Shown one piece after another: positions 1 to 12,058 of a DNA stretch of 64,000 bases (positions within the stretch are counted from its first letter, which is position 1; each line of letters begins with the position of its first letter). Under the pieces are notes generated by a model. The model was not told the DNA's origin. It made no database searches and saw only the letters and a list, made by a program, of their open reading frames with translations. Source of the stretch: Turritopsis dohrnii (taxonomy: Eukaryota; Cnidaria; Hydrozoa; Anthoathecata; Oceaniidae); contig BQMF02000788.1 in NCBI GenBank assembly GCA_027922465.2, forward strand, positions 47,178-111,177. Direction: 5' to 3'. The position numbers and the translations under genes are program-made.

Positions 1-485
1 TTACAAACCTTTCTTTCAAATATCTTTCTTTCTTCTACACAGGGCAGCAAGGAACAAATTAACCTGATGTGAATAATAAAAGAGACAGAAAAGTTAATTA
101 GAAGTTAATTAGTCCCTTAGGTTAGCTTGGAGCTTGTCATCTTTAAAATAATAAATACAATTATTACCTTATGTAATTCTTCCTCTTTCTACAAACTGAA
201 AAACTGTAATGATGAACTTGATATTAATTTCATTGGTGACTAATTAATATACAGACAATTGCGATTGTCTATTCGTATTCGCACTGAATAAAAAACCAAT
301 AAAAACGGCGAAACAGCGATCACGTGTCAAAACAAATGATGAGAAATAGGTATTTTGAGGGTTCCTTCAATGGTCGAACTGCCGCTACATGACCATGATT
401 AAGAAGATTTTGACCGTAAATTTTTAAAAAACAAAACACTTACTAAAATTTAAAGTGGGATGCACGATTGCGGATTAGTATAATA
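1..485 (-). mobile_element. 5' part of a Helitron-like element, running off the window
   Basis: Reading the minus strand, sequence directly after the CTAG end of the neighbouring element (486-489) starts TATTATACTAATCCGCAATC. This resembles the starts of the Helitron units at 32767 and 22679, including the later shared motif around TTTACGGTCAAAA. It therefore looks like the left end of another unit joined head to tail with no spacer. No coding sequence is recognised in it. The other end lies outside the window. Confidence 0.5.
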
Positions 486-1347
486 CTAGACGCCAAGGCG
501 GCGTCGCTCGCCGCCGATGTTCACCTGCTCCGTATCACTGTATCAATAAACGTCAAATTTCCTTATAAACGGCTCGTACCACTTGTGTTCAAAGCATATT
601 CGAAGTCACAGCCTCTGATAAAACCAATCTTTTTATCAGTGTAACAATACACTCAAAGTGTAGAGAGAGAAAACTTCAACTTTTTGTAAGCTTTTGTTTT
701 AAAAAAATTAAGCACTCTAACATGGGTGCTATCAAACTTAAGGGGGAAATACTTTCTCTTCTTAAAAACATCACGACGGAGGAGAGAAAAAAGGCACGTG
801 CAAAATGAATAAATAGAATAAAAAACGTTTGATTAGAACGCTTAACAATTAAAAGAAGAAATTAATTTGTTAAAAGAAAAGCAAAAAAAAAAAAAAAATG
901 TTTTGATATAATACTCTTTTTTTACCTATCGGTTTTTAAACATTTTGATTTCTCAAAAAAAAAGTTCACCCGTCTCAGACAGTCAGGCAAGAGATAGTGG
1001 CAAACCGCACATGCTGCCACGTTCTGCCACTGCTGCTTTTTGTCCAAAATGTTTAATCAGTTAGTTTCTTTGTATTTAGTAGATGTACTGTTTTCAAAGC
1101 CAAGTCAACGTGGAATATAAAACTAACAATATTAATAAAAACAAAACGTTATTCCTATTAGTTCATCAGCCAAAAAAAGTCACGTTCGATTGGGGTGGCA
1201 ATGTATTTGCTACGAACTCACGTCGCACACAAAAAAAGAAATAATTTCGCTCACAACTCATCTACCATTTTGCGTGACTTACAAACAAACAAACAAACAA
1301 ACAAACAGACAGACAGACAGACAGAGAATCGGCTATTAATATATAGA
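486..1347 (-). mobile_element. Non-autonomous Helitron, copy A
   Basis: On the minus strand the element starts TCTATATATTAATAGCC near 1347 and ends in CTAG at 486-489. The 3' end has a GC-rich hairpin (GGCGGCG, short loop, CGCCGCC) about ten bases before CTAG, the classical Helitron 3' signature. It shares its full length with copy C (20143-20973) and most of it with copy B (1737-2535). Internal landmarks are a (CAAA)n/(CAGA)n simple repeat at 1280-1325 and a conserved motif AACCCCAATCGAACGTGAC. It carries no transposase. The exact 5' base is uncertain because homology with copy C extends one or two bases further. Confidence 0.75.
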
Positions 1348-1349
1348 AG

Positions 1350-1736
1350 AGTTTTGTATATTCCACTCAGTTTTGTGTTATTAATTACTCTATCTGCTGA
1401 ATAAGCCACCGAAATAGCAATTCAATTAGATTTTTTTTATAAGCAATTTTCTCAGATTTGTCAAGTTATAATGCTATGCATCCAAACCTTCAGATGTGTC
1501 AGACATGATTTACTCAGACAATTCTGTACATCTTTACATGCATGCAAACAGCCTGAATTGTCTGGGTCTTTCATATACGAAACATAAGTGCAAAAACTAG
1601 GTCAATGTAAATTCATGTTGAATGTTAAGATAACTCAATAATTGCCCATTTTTAAAATTTTGACACCAATACCAAAATTAACCCTAATGTAGGCAATTTT
1701 GCCTCTTTATTGCTTCTTTCTTTAAATCTACATATT
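1350..1736. other. Spacer between two head-to-head Helitrons
   Basis: AT-rich sequence of about 385 bp separates the 5' ends of copies A and B. I see no gene, tRNA or repeat in it. Confidence 0.5.
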
Positions 1737-2535
1737 AATAGCCGATTCTCTGTTTGTCTGTTTGTTTGTTTGTAAGTCACGCAAAATGGAAGATTGAGAT
1801 GTGATCGAAATTATTCCTTTTTTTGTGTGTGACAATAGTTGGAAGCAAATACATTGCAACCCCAATCGAACGTGACTTTTTTTGGCTGATGAACTAATAA
1901 GAATAACGTTTTGTTTTTATTATTATTGTTAGTTTTATATTCCAAGGAGTATGTTGACTACGTTGGCTTTGAAAACAATACATCAACTAAATACAAAGAA
2001 ACTAACTGATCAAACAGTTTGGACAAAAAGCAGCAGTGGCAGAACGTGGCAGCATGTTTGCCAGTGTATCCTAAAGTATCTTTGCCTGACTGTCTGTTAA
2101 CTGTCTGGGTTAACTTTTTTATTGAGCAATTAAAATGTCCAAAAACCGATATGTAAAAAAAGAGTATCATGAAACAAAAAAATTTTTTTGCTTTTCTTTT
2201 AATAACTTAATTTCTTTTCTTAATTTCTTCTTCAGATAGAACGTTTTTCTTATTCACTTTATCCATTTAGCATGTGCCTTTTTTTCTTTCCTCCCGTGTG
2301 ATCTTTTTAAGAAGAGAAACCATTTCCCCCTTACGTTTGATAGCACCCATGTTAGAGCGCGTAACTTTTTTAAAACAAAAGCTTATAAAAAGTTGAAGTT
2401 TTCTCTCTCTACGTTTTGAGTATATTGTTACGCTGATAAAAGATTGGTGTTACCAGAGGTTGTGACTTCGAATCTGCTTCTGGTTGAACACAAGTTGTAC
2501 GAGCCTTTCATAAGGAAATTTGACCTTTGTCGATT
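1737..2535 (+). mobile_element. Non-autonomous Helitron, copy B, 3'-truncated
   Basis: It begins A^TCTACATATTAATAGCC at 1737 and follows copies A and C closely through the motifs AACCCCAATCGAACGTGAC, GGCAGCATGTTTGCCAG and GTTAGAGCGCGTAAC. Homology stops near 2535, before the 3' hairpin and CTAG, so the right end is lost or replaced. It lies in opposite orientation to copy A. The short minus-strand ORF inside (1958-2170) has no recognisable domain and I treat it as non-coding. Confidence 0.7.
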
Positions 2536-2649
2536 ACTGTTCTTTATTGGGCTGCCAGAAAAATGTTTTTACATGCAACAGCTGTAATTACCCTTAGACT
2601 TATTACCTTACCAATAGCCATGAAAGTTTAATTGATCTTCAGATGAAGT

Positions 2650-3193
2650 AAGATTCCCCTATTTCCTAGGTAAACCAAAACTGAATTCATTCTATTCAGA
2701 CAAATCTCTCAACTATGACCTGAAGATAAAAATTGGTGGTAAGAAACTTTACCCCTCTTTACATATTAAATATCTTTGTGCGATCCTTAATGAAAATCTC
2801 AACTGGCGCCAACATGTCAGTAGCCTTGCAATTAGGCCGCACAGAGCTAATGGAGCACTATGTAAATTAACATATTATGCACCCAAACATACCATAATCT
2901 CTATCTATCATGCTATTTTTTCGTCACATCTACACTATATTTGTCAAATTTGGGGTCAGCGTGATACAACCAACACTAAATGCATCCTTGTACTGCAAAA
3001 AGCTGCTGTCCTAATCCTAACTTTCTCAAATCCTATTGCACCCTCTCGGCCTCTTTTCAACGACCTTAAATTACTAAATATCTTTGACTTTGTCAAGTCA
3101 TTGAATATTCTATTTATTCATCAAGCCTTGAATCTTAAACTCCCTCCTTGTAGTGCAACCGAGAGAAGTGACACAGTTTGTAACGTTGAGTGA
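2650..3193 (+). pseudogene. LINE reverse-transcriptase C-terminal remnant
   Basis: The frame containing 2699-2701 is open from about 2660 to the stop near 3193. It reads like the segment after the polymerase core of CR1/Daphne-type LINEs: a region resembling F-KPK followed by HIKYLCAILNENLNW (family: IKYLGV-LDE-LNW), then SSHLHYICQIWG and LQKAAVLIL. The YADD core is absent, so this is a 5'-truncated fragment. Family placement rests on motif similarity only. Confidence 0.65.
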
Positions 3194-3429
3194 ATGTATT
3201 GTTCAAAGTAAAAATGAAAATCAATAAAAATTCTAAATTTACATGAAATTAACTTAAAGATAAATATACAAATGAACAATTTGAATGAAACTAAAAATAT
3301 TTAATGTAAAAATGACTATTGGACACGCCCTAAACAAAATGGCTGACAATGAAAAGAGACAAAAATACTGTGAAAACTGAACAAATAAGACGAGCTAGTT
3401 TTCAAACCAAGCATCGTAGATCTTTGAGT

Positions 3430-5000
3430 TTTACTTGGGTAATTTGGTAGGACTGCAACTTTGCACTAAGTCTCCATCAGGGCTTCTTTCGTTATTTCGA
3501 CCAAGGATTAATCGGTTCGGCGTCAAGAGATCCATCGTTTCTGTATTAGTTACATTTCCAGCGACAAAAGGAATATCATTAATCTAATTTGTGATTACCA
3601 CTGCAACAGTTTCCCACTGGAGTATCAAACGTCTTTCATTCTGGACGGTTTTTTCAAGTGATGAGTTGATTTCTCTGATTTTGCATTCAACTTTTCCATT
3701 GACATTATGAGCTCCAACCAGACACCTCTCAAACTCGACTTTTCGATCTTTGTGAAGAATGGCCCTGATGTCAGTGAAGTTCAATCTGATATCTTGAGTT
3801 CCTTTGACCAACTGACTTCCTTCATCACAGAATAACTTCTTTGGAATATCTTGAGGAGAAGCATGTGAAGGACTGATTGAACGAAGTTGAGGAGTAATCA
3901 TCCATTACATTGATCATCACTGCAGATGTGGAGCAACAGCAATATACAACCAACCAGATTTGCATTGTGGTTCTCTTGTCTGCTGGACTTGTATGGGCCA
4001 CTCAGGTCCACTTGAGTTTGATAGAAAGCTGGCCCGATTGTTAGACCGCTACTTGGAATGGGTCCCATGATGGCTTTGACAGTACGTTTCTCAAGATATC
4101 TGCACCTTTCACATGACTTCTTTATCAGCTTGACCAGGGCTCTTCCTTTGATGATAAATGTCTTCTTTAACAATTGTCGAAGTGTTTAGTGACTTTGTCG
4201 GACCAATGAACTTTGTTGACAAGGCTGTATGCAACTGGTGAATGTCGATCCAAGATTGGCACACAAAACTTTGAAGATGAGAGATCCATCATTGCATCAG
4301 TGAATCTTCCAACGATCGTCAGAGTGTTTTTGGAAGAATTCGTCCTTTGTAGATCAAGATGCCATCTTTCAATATCGAGATTGGTTCATACTTCTTTGGA
4401 TCAAGGAACTTTATGACTTCATTGGTAGCTTTCTTCATATTGGTAGCTTTCTTCATATAGTAGTTTTCAGCATGACGTATCTCTTCTTCAGTGAGTGCAT
4501 GAATTGACGACTTGAGAATTCCACTTATTCCCTTCTTTGATTTGGCATTGTGGAAAAATCTCATCATGTATGCCATGATTCGAACAACGTTACTAAATGG
4601 CTTGGAATTTGGATCCATGAGATAGTCTGAAAACTTTTATCGCTCTCTTACTTCCTCAGGAACGATTGATTTTGAATGATGAACTTAAATGTAGGACTCT
4701 TTGTGAGCTTTTGAAATTTGCTGTTCGTTTAAGCGTAGGCCTTAACCATGCGTGACTGGGAACAGTGAGGAATCAACAGGCATCCACTCATGACCATTGA
4801 TCCACGTCAAATTATTGTTGACATTATCAATTGTTGCAGTAGCTAATAATGCCAAGCCTTCTTTTATACCATCTCCAATCGACTTCATTGACTCTGCCAT
4901 GTTTTTTCACTTAATCTGTTTGTTCAACCGATCGCTTCATTATTGCTAATTGCTCATTTTTAACTTTCAGTTCATCCTTGGCTAAGTCAATGAAAAGCAT
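3430..5000 (-). pseudogene. BEL/Pao retrotransposon remnant (RNaseH-integrase region)
   Basis: Minus-strand blocks follow in the order expected for BEL/Pao pol. About 4870-4720 holds NGHEWMPVDSSLFPV. 4618-4319 has a pre-integrase block ending GILIYKGRILP. 4173-3898 has an integrase zinc-binding segment with SCERCRYLEKR and then QVDLSGPYK (first catalytic Asp). 3901-3584 contains DEGSQLVKG and GKVECKIREINSSLEK. 3540-3430 has LLTPNRLILGRNNE, the integrase C-terminal tail. Frames change between blocks and stops intervene, so it is dead. A short tandem duplication (TNMKKATNMKKATN) lies at 4430-4460. No LTR was identified. Confidence 0.75.
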
Positions 5001-5395
5001 GTCACGCTAATGGGATGAAATTTTATTTGCCTCTTCTTTATCAGATGAGTTTTGAAATGCTTGAGATTGTTCTCTGCCATCATTAACAGGAGAGTCATCT
5101 TCCTCACTACAAAATCCTTCTTGCTCATCATCGTTATCATTCATAGATGACCTTTGCTTTTCAATAACATTTACAGCAGGGCAGCCATGCCATATTTCCT
5201 TGAGAGTGTCAAAGTTCTCTTGTATCAGTTTCCAGATCTTGCATCCACAGTTTTTTTAATTTCAGATCTAATCTTTCTTATCTTATTCTTGACCCTTGCA
5301 TATCATCCTTTCTTACTCAATTTTAATAAGTTATAACTTGCCATAATTCAATATTTAATGAAAAGACGAACTTTTTAAAAAATTGCATTTATTAC

Positions 5396-5938
5396 TCAAT
5401 TTTGTGCAATGCCAAATGTATTTGCAGTCATATTCTGCGAGCCAGTGTCTTTCAGATAATAAAGAATGATGGCCACTTTTTTTTCTGCCGATAATGCCCT
5501 ATAGTTAGGGGATAGAAGGTTTGGAGAAATATGAACTCGAATTTTATCAACCAAACTATGAAATTCGTCGTATGAAATACGAAAGTTTTTTCTCCACGTC
5601 ATGTCAACTGTTACCCTCGATTCCATGTTAATCCACCATTGAGCAGTTCTTCCTGGATTAAACCATCTTTCTCTTTTTTTTCTATAGAGTATTTTTTGTA
5701 ATTCTCTTCTTTTTTTTTCTCTTCTTTTTTCATTTTTCAACAAAGAGACTATGGTACATAATTGAGAAAATCTTAATTGTTCTCTTTTCCATATCAGGAC
5801 GAGATTTTGAATTTGCAAGAGAACAACTGGAATAGCTGCAATTGATATTTCCAGAAAAGCTGCTACTTTTGCTTTCTCGTCCCCCATATTAATTATACAG
5901 TAGTACAGTAATCTCAATTTCGCGCAAAAATGAGTCAC
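5396..5938 (-). pseudogene. PIF/Harbinger transposase, N-terminal half
   Basis: This ORF of 180 codons has the opening region of Harbinger-type (DDE_Tnp_4) transposases. After a Lys/Arg-rich stretch come NPGRTAQWWINM, WRKNFRISYDEFHSLVDKI and a helix-turn-helix-like block, VEKKVAI-equivalent AEKKVAIILYYLKDTGSQNM followed by TANTFGIAQ. The frame ends there at a stop, before any of the DDE catalytic block. No catalytic half is seen downstream, where BEL/Pao remnants begin, so it is truncated. GC-rich palindromic sequence upstream (5950-6065) might belong to its end. Confidence 0.7.
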
Positions 5939-7438
5939 GTGACTAGGCTCGAAAAAGCCGAGCTGGAATTTTCACAGGGAGGAGAAAAACCGGGCTGGAA
6001 TTTTCATATGATCACTTGAGAAAGTCAGCCCGGCTAAACGGGCTGGCCCGCTTACCCGAGCTCATGTGATCAGCCCCTTAGTTGTGGACGGTTTGGAAAT
6101 TTTAAAGAAAATATTCTAGCAAGTTTAGTTGAGAGAAAATATATGTAGGTTTAGTTGAAAGAATATTATATTATGTCATAAATATTTCTGAATAGCAAAA
6201 TACAAATAGTGTTATAATGACTGTTTTTATAAAGCAATCAATTTCTGTTCCTGAGAGGTAGTTGACTAAATAATCAAAATCATGTCTCCATAAAAATCAC
6301 CTCCCCTTTGATACTCTGAATGAGTTTTGCACACAATCTACGAGATGAATTAAAATGGATGAAAGGGTTTCCTCCCAACATCTAATAATTGGCAATAAGT
6401 GACACTGCACACTTCAAGTAGAAGAAAACACACACAAGTAAACTTCAAAATAATAATAATCGAAAAACATACAAAAAACCGGAAAGATGAAGATCTGAAA
6501 CATAATGCTATGACGAATGATGGTTTTGATTAAAAAGAGATTACCAACACAAAACCTCGTGATCAGCCCGCCATCCTACTCTCTGGAGCACGAGGCAAAT
6601 AGTATGCGGGCCGAAAAAACGGCCGGTCATATTTTGTGATGAATATATTAGCAACAAATTAATTTATGCGCAAATAATGAAATAAAAAAGCGCTTTTAGT
6701 GCTTATATTTATTGCTATGATACTAAAGCAATTTTATTCAAACAGTACTTATTATCGCTAAATTTGTCAATGCTAGCGATAAATTTAGCGCTACTTCTCA
6801 GCGCTATTTTCGCTTGTAGTGATTTTCCCTTGAATCATCACATATAGTGAACGTCCGTCATTTCAAACTCTCATAATTCAAATCTTTCTGAAATTTGAAA
6901 TAATCCCCAGTCCTTGGTAAGGTTTCGTATTTGAATTAGAGAGGCTCAATTGCAGAACCAAATCGATGTTTTAGGTTCTGGAGATAATCGTTATTCAGAA
7001 GAGAGCCAAGACCAGTCATCAACACGTAAATCACAAAGATTGCCCCCCCCCCCCCTCAAGATCCAATTACAAAGGTGTGAAACAACATGTCCGCGATTCT
7101 GTCATTCTTGATAAAAAACCTGCATCAAAGAAACTTTTGTGCTAAATATATGGAAAACTGAAGTTGCGGTTACAAAATTATTTTGATGAACAGATTTGTT
7201 TTCTCAGTCAACAAAATAAAACGTTATGTGAAATCGTCATGTCAAGTGAGTATTTTACTATTTTTCTTTCATTCTGAAGAGAAAACAATTAAAAACACCG
7301 CAAAGATTGACTGAAAGTATGGTACTCAGGAACTTGAACACTTACTAAACAGATTTGAAATTTCCACTACAAAACGATTTCCTCTAAAGTATTTCGCAAA
7401 AATCATTTTAAAAAAAGAAAAATTTGAATATTACAGTC
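5939..7438. other. Non-coding region with short palindromes and a poly-C run
   Basis: Bases 5950-6065 hold GC-rich inverted motifs such as AGCCCG-GCTAAA-CGGGCT, and similar GTGATCAGCCC motifs recur near 6062 and 6556, suggesting the end of an unidentified DNA element. A run of 13 C lies at 7043-7055. No gene is supported. Confidence 0.4.
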
Positions 7439-7905
7439 TGTAAAATATCACCAGTGGCTTTAAATTTTCTAAAATGGTCAATTTGTAGCTATGCAACTAC
7501 CCACTTGTCAATTTTTATTGAAATTGGCTAAGTAGTTTTTGAGATATAACATTTTATAGTGACCAACCCCAAGCTAGAAAAAACTCAATATCTATGCTTT
7601 AGACCACGGAAAGATCCTAAAATAGCACTTAAAGACTGCTTTTTCAGAAAAAAATTTTTTGGTTGATGAAAAAATTCGCAAAAAAAATCAAAAAATTGAT
7701 TATCCTGGCCTGTAAAATATGAGTGGATGAAGGAATTTTTTGAAACTTATAGCTATATAACTACCTGTTTCTAAAGTTTCAATGAAATTGACTGAGTTGT
7801 TCGTAAGATATAATGCTTTTGAGTGAGCAACGACAGGCTAGAAATCCCATACAATTTATACTACTGACCCCTTAAAGACCCTGGTAAAACCTAAAAAACA
7901 CTGAT
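7439..7905. repeat. Diverged tandem repeat, period about 272 bp
   Basis: Two units start with TGTAAAATAT at 7439 and 7711. They share, in order, TAGCTAT-AACTACC, a TGAAATTG motif, GAGATATAA/AAGATATAA, a CTAGAAA motif and AAAGA-CC. Identity is modest and the second unit is incomplete. I see no coding role. Confidence 0.55.
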
Positions 7906-8384
7906 TTGGCCTTCAATAAATAGTATATATTGGAGCACCCAAAAATGGATATGGCAGATTTTCTATGAAAAGGTTGCATGGCGGTGAGTCATTGCCTGGC
8001 CTGATAAGATTGGAATATTTTTGTTTAGTGCAGTGGAATAAGCCCAAAAACCACTCAAATCCAGTAAAAAAATGAGTAGGCAGCTGAAAATTGGTAAATC
8101 CCCATCCGTAGCCCCTGGAAAAGGCCAAAATCAAAGATAGCAGATTTACTGATTATTTCACGATGTTTAGCTGAAGTCAATTGGGTTGTTCGAACCAAAA
8201 ATACAAAAAATCTACTATCATGCAACTTTAATAGCGGATCAAACTTTCAATGTGTTGCTAAAAGTTGTCTTTGTTTTGTCATGATCAGATCGTATCTAAT
8301 AAAATCTAAGTACTTATATGGTATAAAAATAAGAATAAAAACAGAAAATATCAGGGGAATATAATATCCTTAGTTTTTTTATAT

Positions 8385-9960
8385 TTACATGTTCTTGAGA
8401 ATGTAAAAAATGTTTCCTTCATCTGCCTGATCAACAGCAGCGTTAACATTGGCAACGTTTGAAGTGTAATTAGCTTGTATGCGTTTCTTAATGCTTCCCC
8501 ACGCTTCATAAAAAGTTGTTTTAAGTTTTTTGAGGTGAGGTTTGAAGATCTTGTCGAAATGTTTGCATTTCGTTACCAATTAAAGCAAACAATTAGTCTG
8601 AGACTAGATGGTCCTCTGACCCATCAAGGGCATTCGTAAGGAAAAGCTTTTTGAATACTTCAGCAAAGTTGTTGTAGACACCTCGCCAAGCAGACAAAAG
8701 TATCTTAACCATATCTTCTCGTTTCGGCGACGGTACTTTGCCTTGATCAATCTCAAGCATTTTCAACATCAAATCCATTTCCTCGTGGCGGTAAAGTGCT
8801 TTAAGTCGGCGGTGAAGATCAGTGTCATTTGCCTGAATGAAGCCGGTGATGGCTCCACCGATCACTACCTAGATATAGCCCCGTTCATAAAGTGCTTTCC
8901 TCACTTCTGGCATTAAATGAACAGCTTAATCATCAAGGACATAAATGGCAAAGTCCTTTTGCGTAAAAGGATTAAAACGGTTAGGGAGATTCTTTATTGT
9001 TTTGATCATGTGCTCCAATCAATACGATCCGCTGGGAGACCACTGGTAGTTGACATTTTCAACTGCTACGGTGGCACAGATTCCCTTCCCTTTAAGAACG
9101 AATTCTGGCTGCAAGTTTATGTTTGAAATACTTACACATGCGTGAATACGGTTACAAGTTCACGTGAAAGTTTGTGGTTTTCTTTGATGAACGTGTCTTC
9201 GCCTTTAAATGACATGCTTTTCTCATGCGAGCGGCATTTGATCCCCGTTTATTATCGGAGGGTCAATTCCATATTTCTTCATGAAAAACCTTCTCACTGT
9301 CCAAACGTTTTGTAGATAATCCTTGAGTCTAATGATCAGATCCCCCTTCTTGATGGAATACCGTTTGTTCGGCCTTCTTAAACTCACACCATATTCACTT
9401 TGGCATGATTTGATCCATTTGTTGCTAAATTTAAGTTGGTCTTTTCGAAAAAGCCATTCTCCATAAAGTTGTTGGGCTTTTAACTTGAACATACGGCGAA
9501 GTAAACGCCTCTTTAACGACTCTCCTACATCTACAAACCAGTGGAATAAGGCTACCCTCACTTCTGTGGCTTTGACTTTTTGACCAGAACCAGTTCCTCT
9601 TGCTTTTTTTGGTGGATGCGAAGAAGGGTCCCTCAATTGCTGCAGGTCATTGAACGAACGTTAAGCAACCTTGAGTGCTCTTACAAATTCTGGATTATTA
9701 TTGCTTACATCTTTTAAATCACGGTAAAATGATCGAACAGCCTTAGCAACATAACCCTTTGGAAGGCTTTATCGCCACGTGTCCTTTCCTCTGGTAGTCG
9801 TATTTTGTCTTCCCTTTATTCCTTCTAACTTCGACATCATATTCTTCTTGACATTTTTCAACAAGTTCTCAAAGCTCCAATTTCTCTTCATTATTATATT
9901 GATTTCTTTCAGCTCTCTTAAATTCTCTTAAGACGGTTGCTTTTACTTACACTTCTTATC
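8385..9960 (-). pseudogene. DDE-superfamily transposase pseudogene (cnidarian-type, HTH plus DDE)
   Basis: Blocks on the minus strand follow the order of a DDE transposase family I recognise from cnidarian genomes. 9636-9223 holds TEVRVALFHWFVDV, a helix-turn-helix-like LKFSNKWIKSCQSEYGVSLR and the first catalytic region PPIINGDQMPL. Around 8900 a stop-broken segment reads LYERGYI. 8865-8593 gives GGAITGFIQANDTDLHRRLK, matching the last conserved block and C-terminal helices. 8579-8385 is the tail. Weaker N-terminal similarity extends to about 9900. The middle (9222-8870) has many stops, so no active enzyme is encoded. Subfamily is uncertain. Confidence 0.65.
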
Positions 9961-10189
9961 TACAGCTAACATATTCACACACTGAAACTTAGTTACTACA
10001 AAGAAAAATCTCGAGAAGAAAAACGATGCAATAAAAGTTAATCACGAAGGTAGGATGTGTGTCCCCAATGAAAATCAGAAGAGGAAAAGAGAGAAAAAAG
10101 GAAATGAATGAGATAGCATAACTTTACAGATTGGGTAATCTGTAACATCATGATATGCCATGATATGACTTGAAATTTTTTGTCAGCTG

Positions 10190-10610
10190 TGGTTGGATGG
10201 TGGTGTGTTTGCGTGGGTTGGCGTCGTCGGGCGGTCGGGGGTCTGGGGAGGGGGTGTGTGCGGGGTTTTCGCGTGGTTTTTGACAGGGAATGTCGATTTT
10301 TTTCCGTTTTCGGTCGGGCTTGCCCCCTGGCGGGTGCCGGGGGTATGTTGGATATGCGAAATTGTTGATCATATGTGTTGTAGAATGTGTGTAGCATCAT
10401 CTTGCGCCAAAATGACTTGTGTGGGTTGACGCGGGGTCGTTGTTTCAGTAGGGGGGGAGTACGTTTATTGGGGTAGGAAGCGTGGGGTGCCCCGTCTTTT
10501 GCCCCCTGTTCGCGTCGGGCGCCATCACTTTTCTGGAGCCTTGGGCCGTGTGCTTTTCGGGGGTGATAGTGGGAGTTTGTTTGGGGGGGGGGGGGGGGGG
10601 GGGGTTGACG
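10190..10610. other. G/T-biased island with 22-base poly-G run
   Basis: In an AT-rich window, this 400-bp stretch is dominated by G and T on the plus strand, with very little A or C. It ends in a run of 22 G at 10583-10604. The ORFs across it on both strands are Gly/Val/Arg- or Pro/His-rich low-complexity translations and I do not accept them as genes. The G runs could form quadruplexes. An assembly or low-quality-read origin is also possible. Confidence 0.5.
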
Positions 10611-10743
10611 GAATGACCGGAATTACCCGTACTATTCAGATTTTACTACATTTCTATCAATTAACTTATTTTATAACTAATTTTATATTCAATTTTTATG
10701 TAGGTCCACATCAGTTGAAAACTGTAACTTTTAACCTACGGAA

Positions 10744-10772
10744 AATAAATAATAAATAAATAAATAAATAAA
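10744..10772. repeat. (AAAT)n microsatellite
   Basis: About seven AAAT units lie just downstream of the G/T-rich island. Confidence 0.85.
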
Positions 10773-11805
10773 TACGTCACAGTATACAAGGAAAAGAAAA
10801 GCATGAATTTAAAAAAAAGAGAAAATGAATGGGACAAAGTACATAACTTTTGTATGAAAGAACCAAAAATCATTGTTACTATAAAACAATCTAGAAACGC
10901 AAAAAACTTTTGTCTTGGTTGGATTTTTTCGAAAAATTAATAGCCAAGGGGGTCGGAATAAGAATGTCATGGGTGGAAAAAAAATCGAAAAATTAATTAG
11001 CGGGGTGGGATGTCTATTAGGCACGAAAGAGTACATTAAACATTTTAACCAAAGGTGGATAGAAGAATAGAAGCTGAATACAATAGTTTATTAGAGATTC
11101 ACACGGCAAAATAATTACAGTGTTATATTCATGATGCAGTCATTATATTAAACGTCTGAAAATATACCAAACAAACTGTACGATTACACATTCCTTTCAT
11201 TTGGACATTTTCAAAAGCAAGTTTATTTCACCCAAGCAGAACGGAGCACAAAATTGAATTAAGGGGCTAAAAACAGTATATTTAAATAAATATAATGAAA
11301 ATTGCTACCATCAATTTTGTCAAAACTGAATTCACTAAGAATGCAGTTTCCTATAAATTCATGGTGCTATTCCAAGTTATAATTTTCCGCCCTCTACGTT
11401 GATTTTCGTCCTGCACTTCTCTTGGACTTCTTCCTCTTCTTGACATCCTTTGACACCTTTCCACATGGCTCATGTGAAAAGGTTGGGTACACAATTTGGG
11501 TACCCAATTGGGCTACCTATTTGGGTACTGAATATAAACTACAGACCGGAATGAAAATTCCATTTACCGCCCAGGATGCTTGCTTACGGAAGAAATAACA
11601 CCAGCAAAGGATAGTGTTTATTCTATTTTAGGAACTTGATATTTATTAGTATATATTTCTGTCAAAAGTTTAGAAAGGATGTCGAACCTTATGTTTCAAG
11701 AGTAGTATAGTTGACCATTAATCATGCATGATCAAGAAACGAGTTTGCATAATATTAAGATAAACATTTTTTCTTTTTCATAAATATAATCATAAAATTC
11801 TTTTC

Positions 11806-11861
<56 letters not shown>

Positions 11862-12033
11862 AATATAAACTTTTTAAAAAAAAATATAAACAACTTCTTA
11901 TCTTTAGTACAAAATAAAATTGTAATTCCTATTTAGTAACTGCAGTCTACTGTTTTCTTCAAAATCTGAGGGACACGTATCAACAAAATATAAAAGTTAC
12001 AGCAGAAGAAAATAATGAAAAGATATTCGTGGA
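10773..12033. other. Non-coding AT-rich region with a (TA)n tract
   Basis: A (TA)25 tract lies at about 11809-11858. Minus-strand bases 11480-11395 read as a short Lys/Arg-rich stretch (VKDVKKRKKSKRS) ending in a stop. GGGTAC repeats occur near 11490-11530. No gene is supported. Confidence 0.4.
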
Positions 12034-12058
12034 TTACACAACTTTAAGGATAACCAGT

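Noticed and set aside
10038..10759. Overlapping long ORFs on both strands
   Set aside because: They are by-products of the G/T-biased, stop-poor composition. The translations are low complexity without domains.
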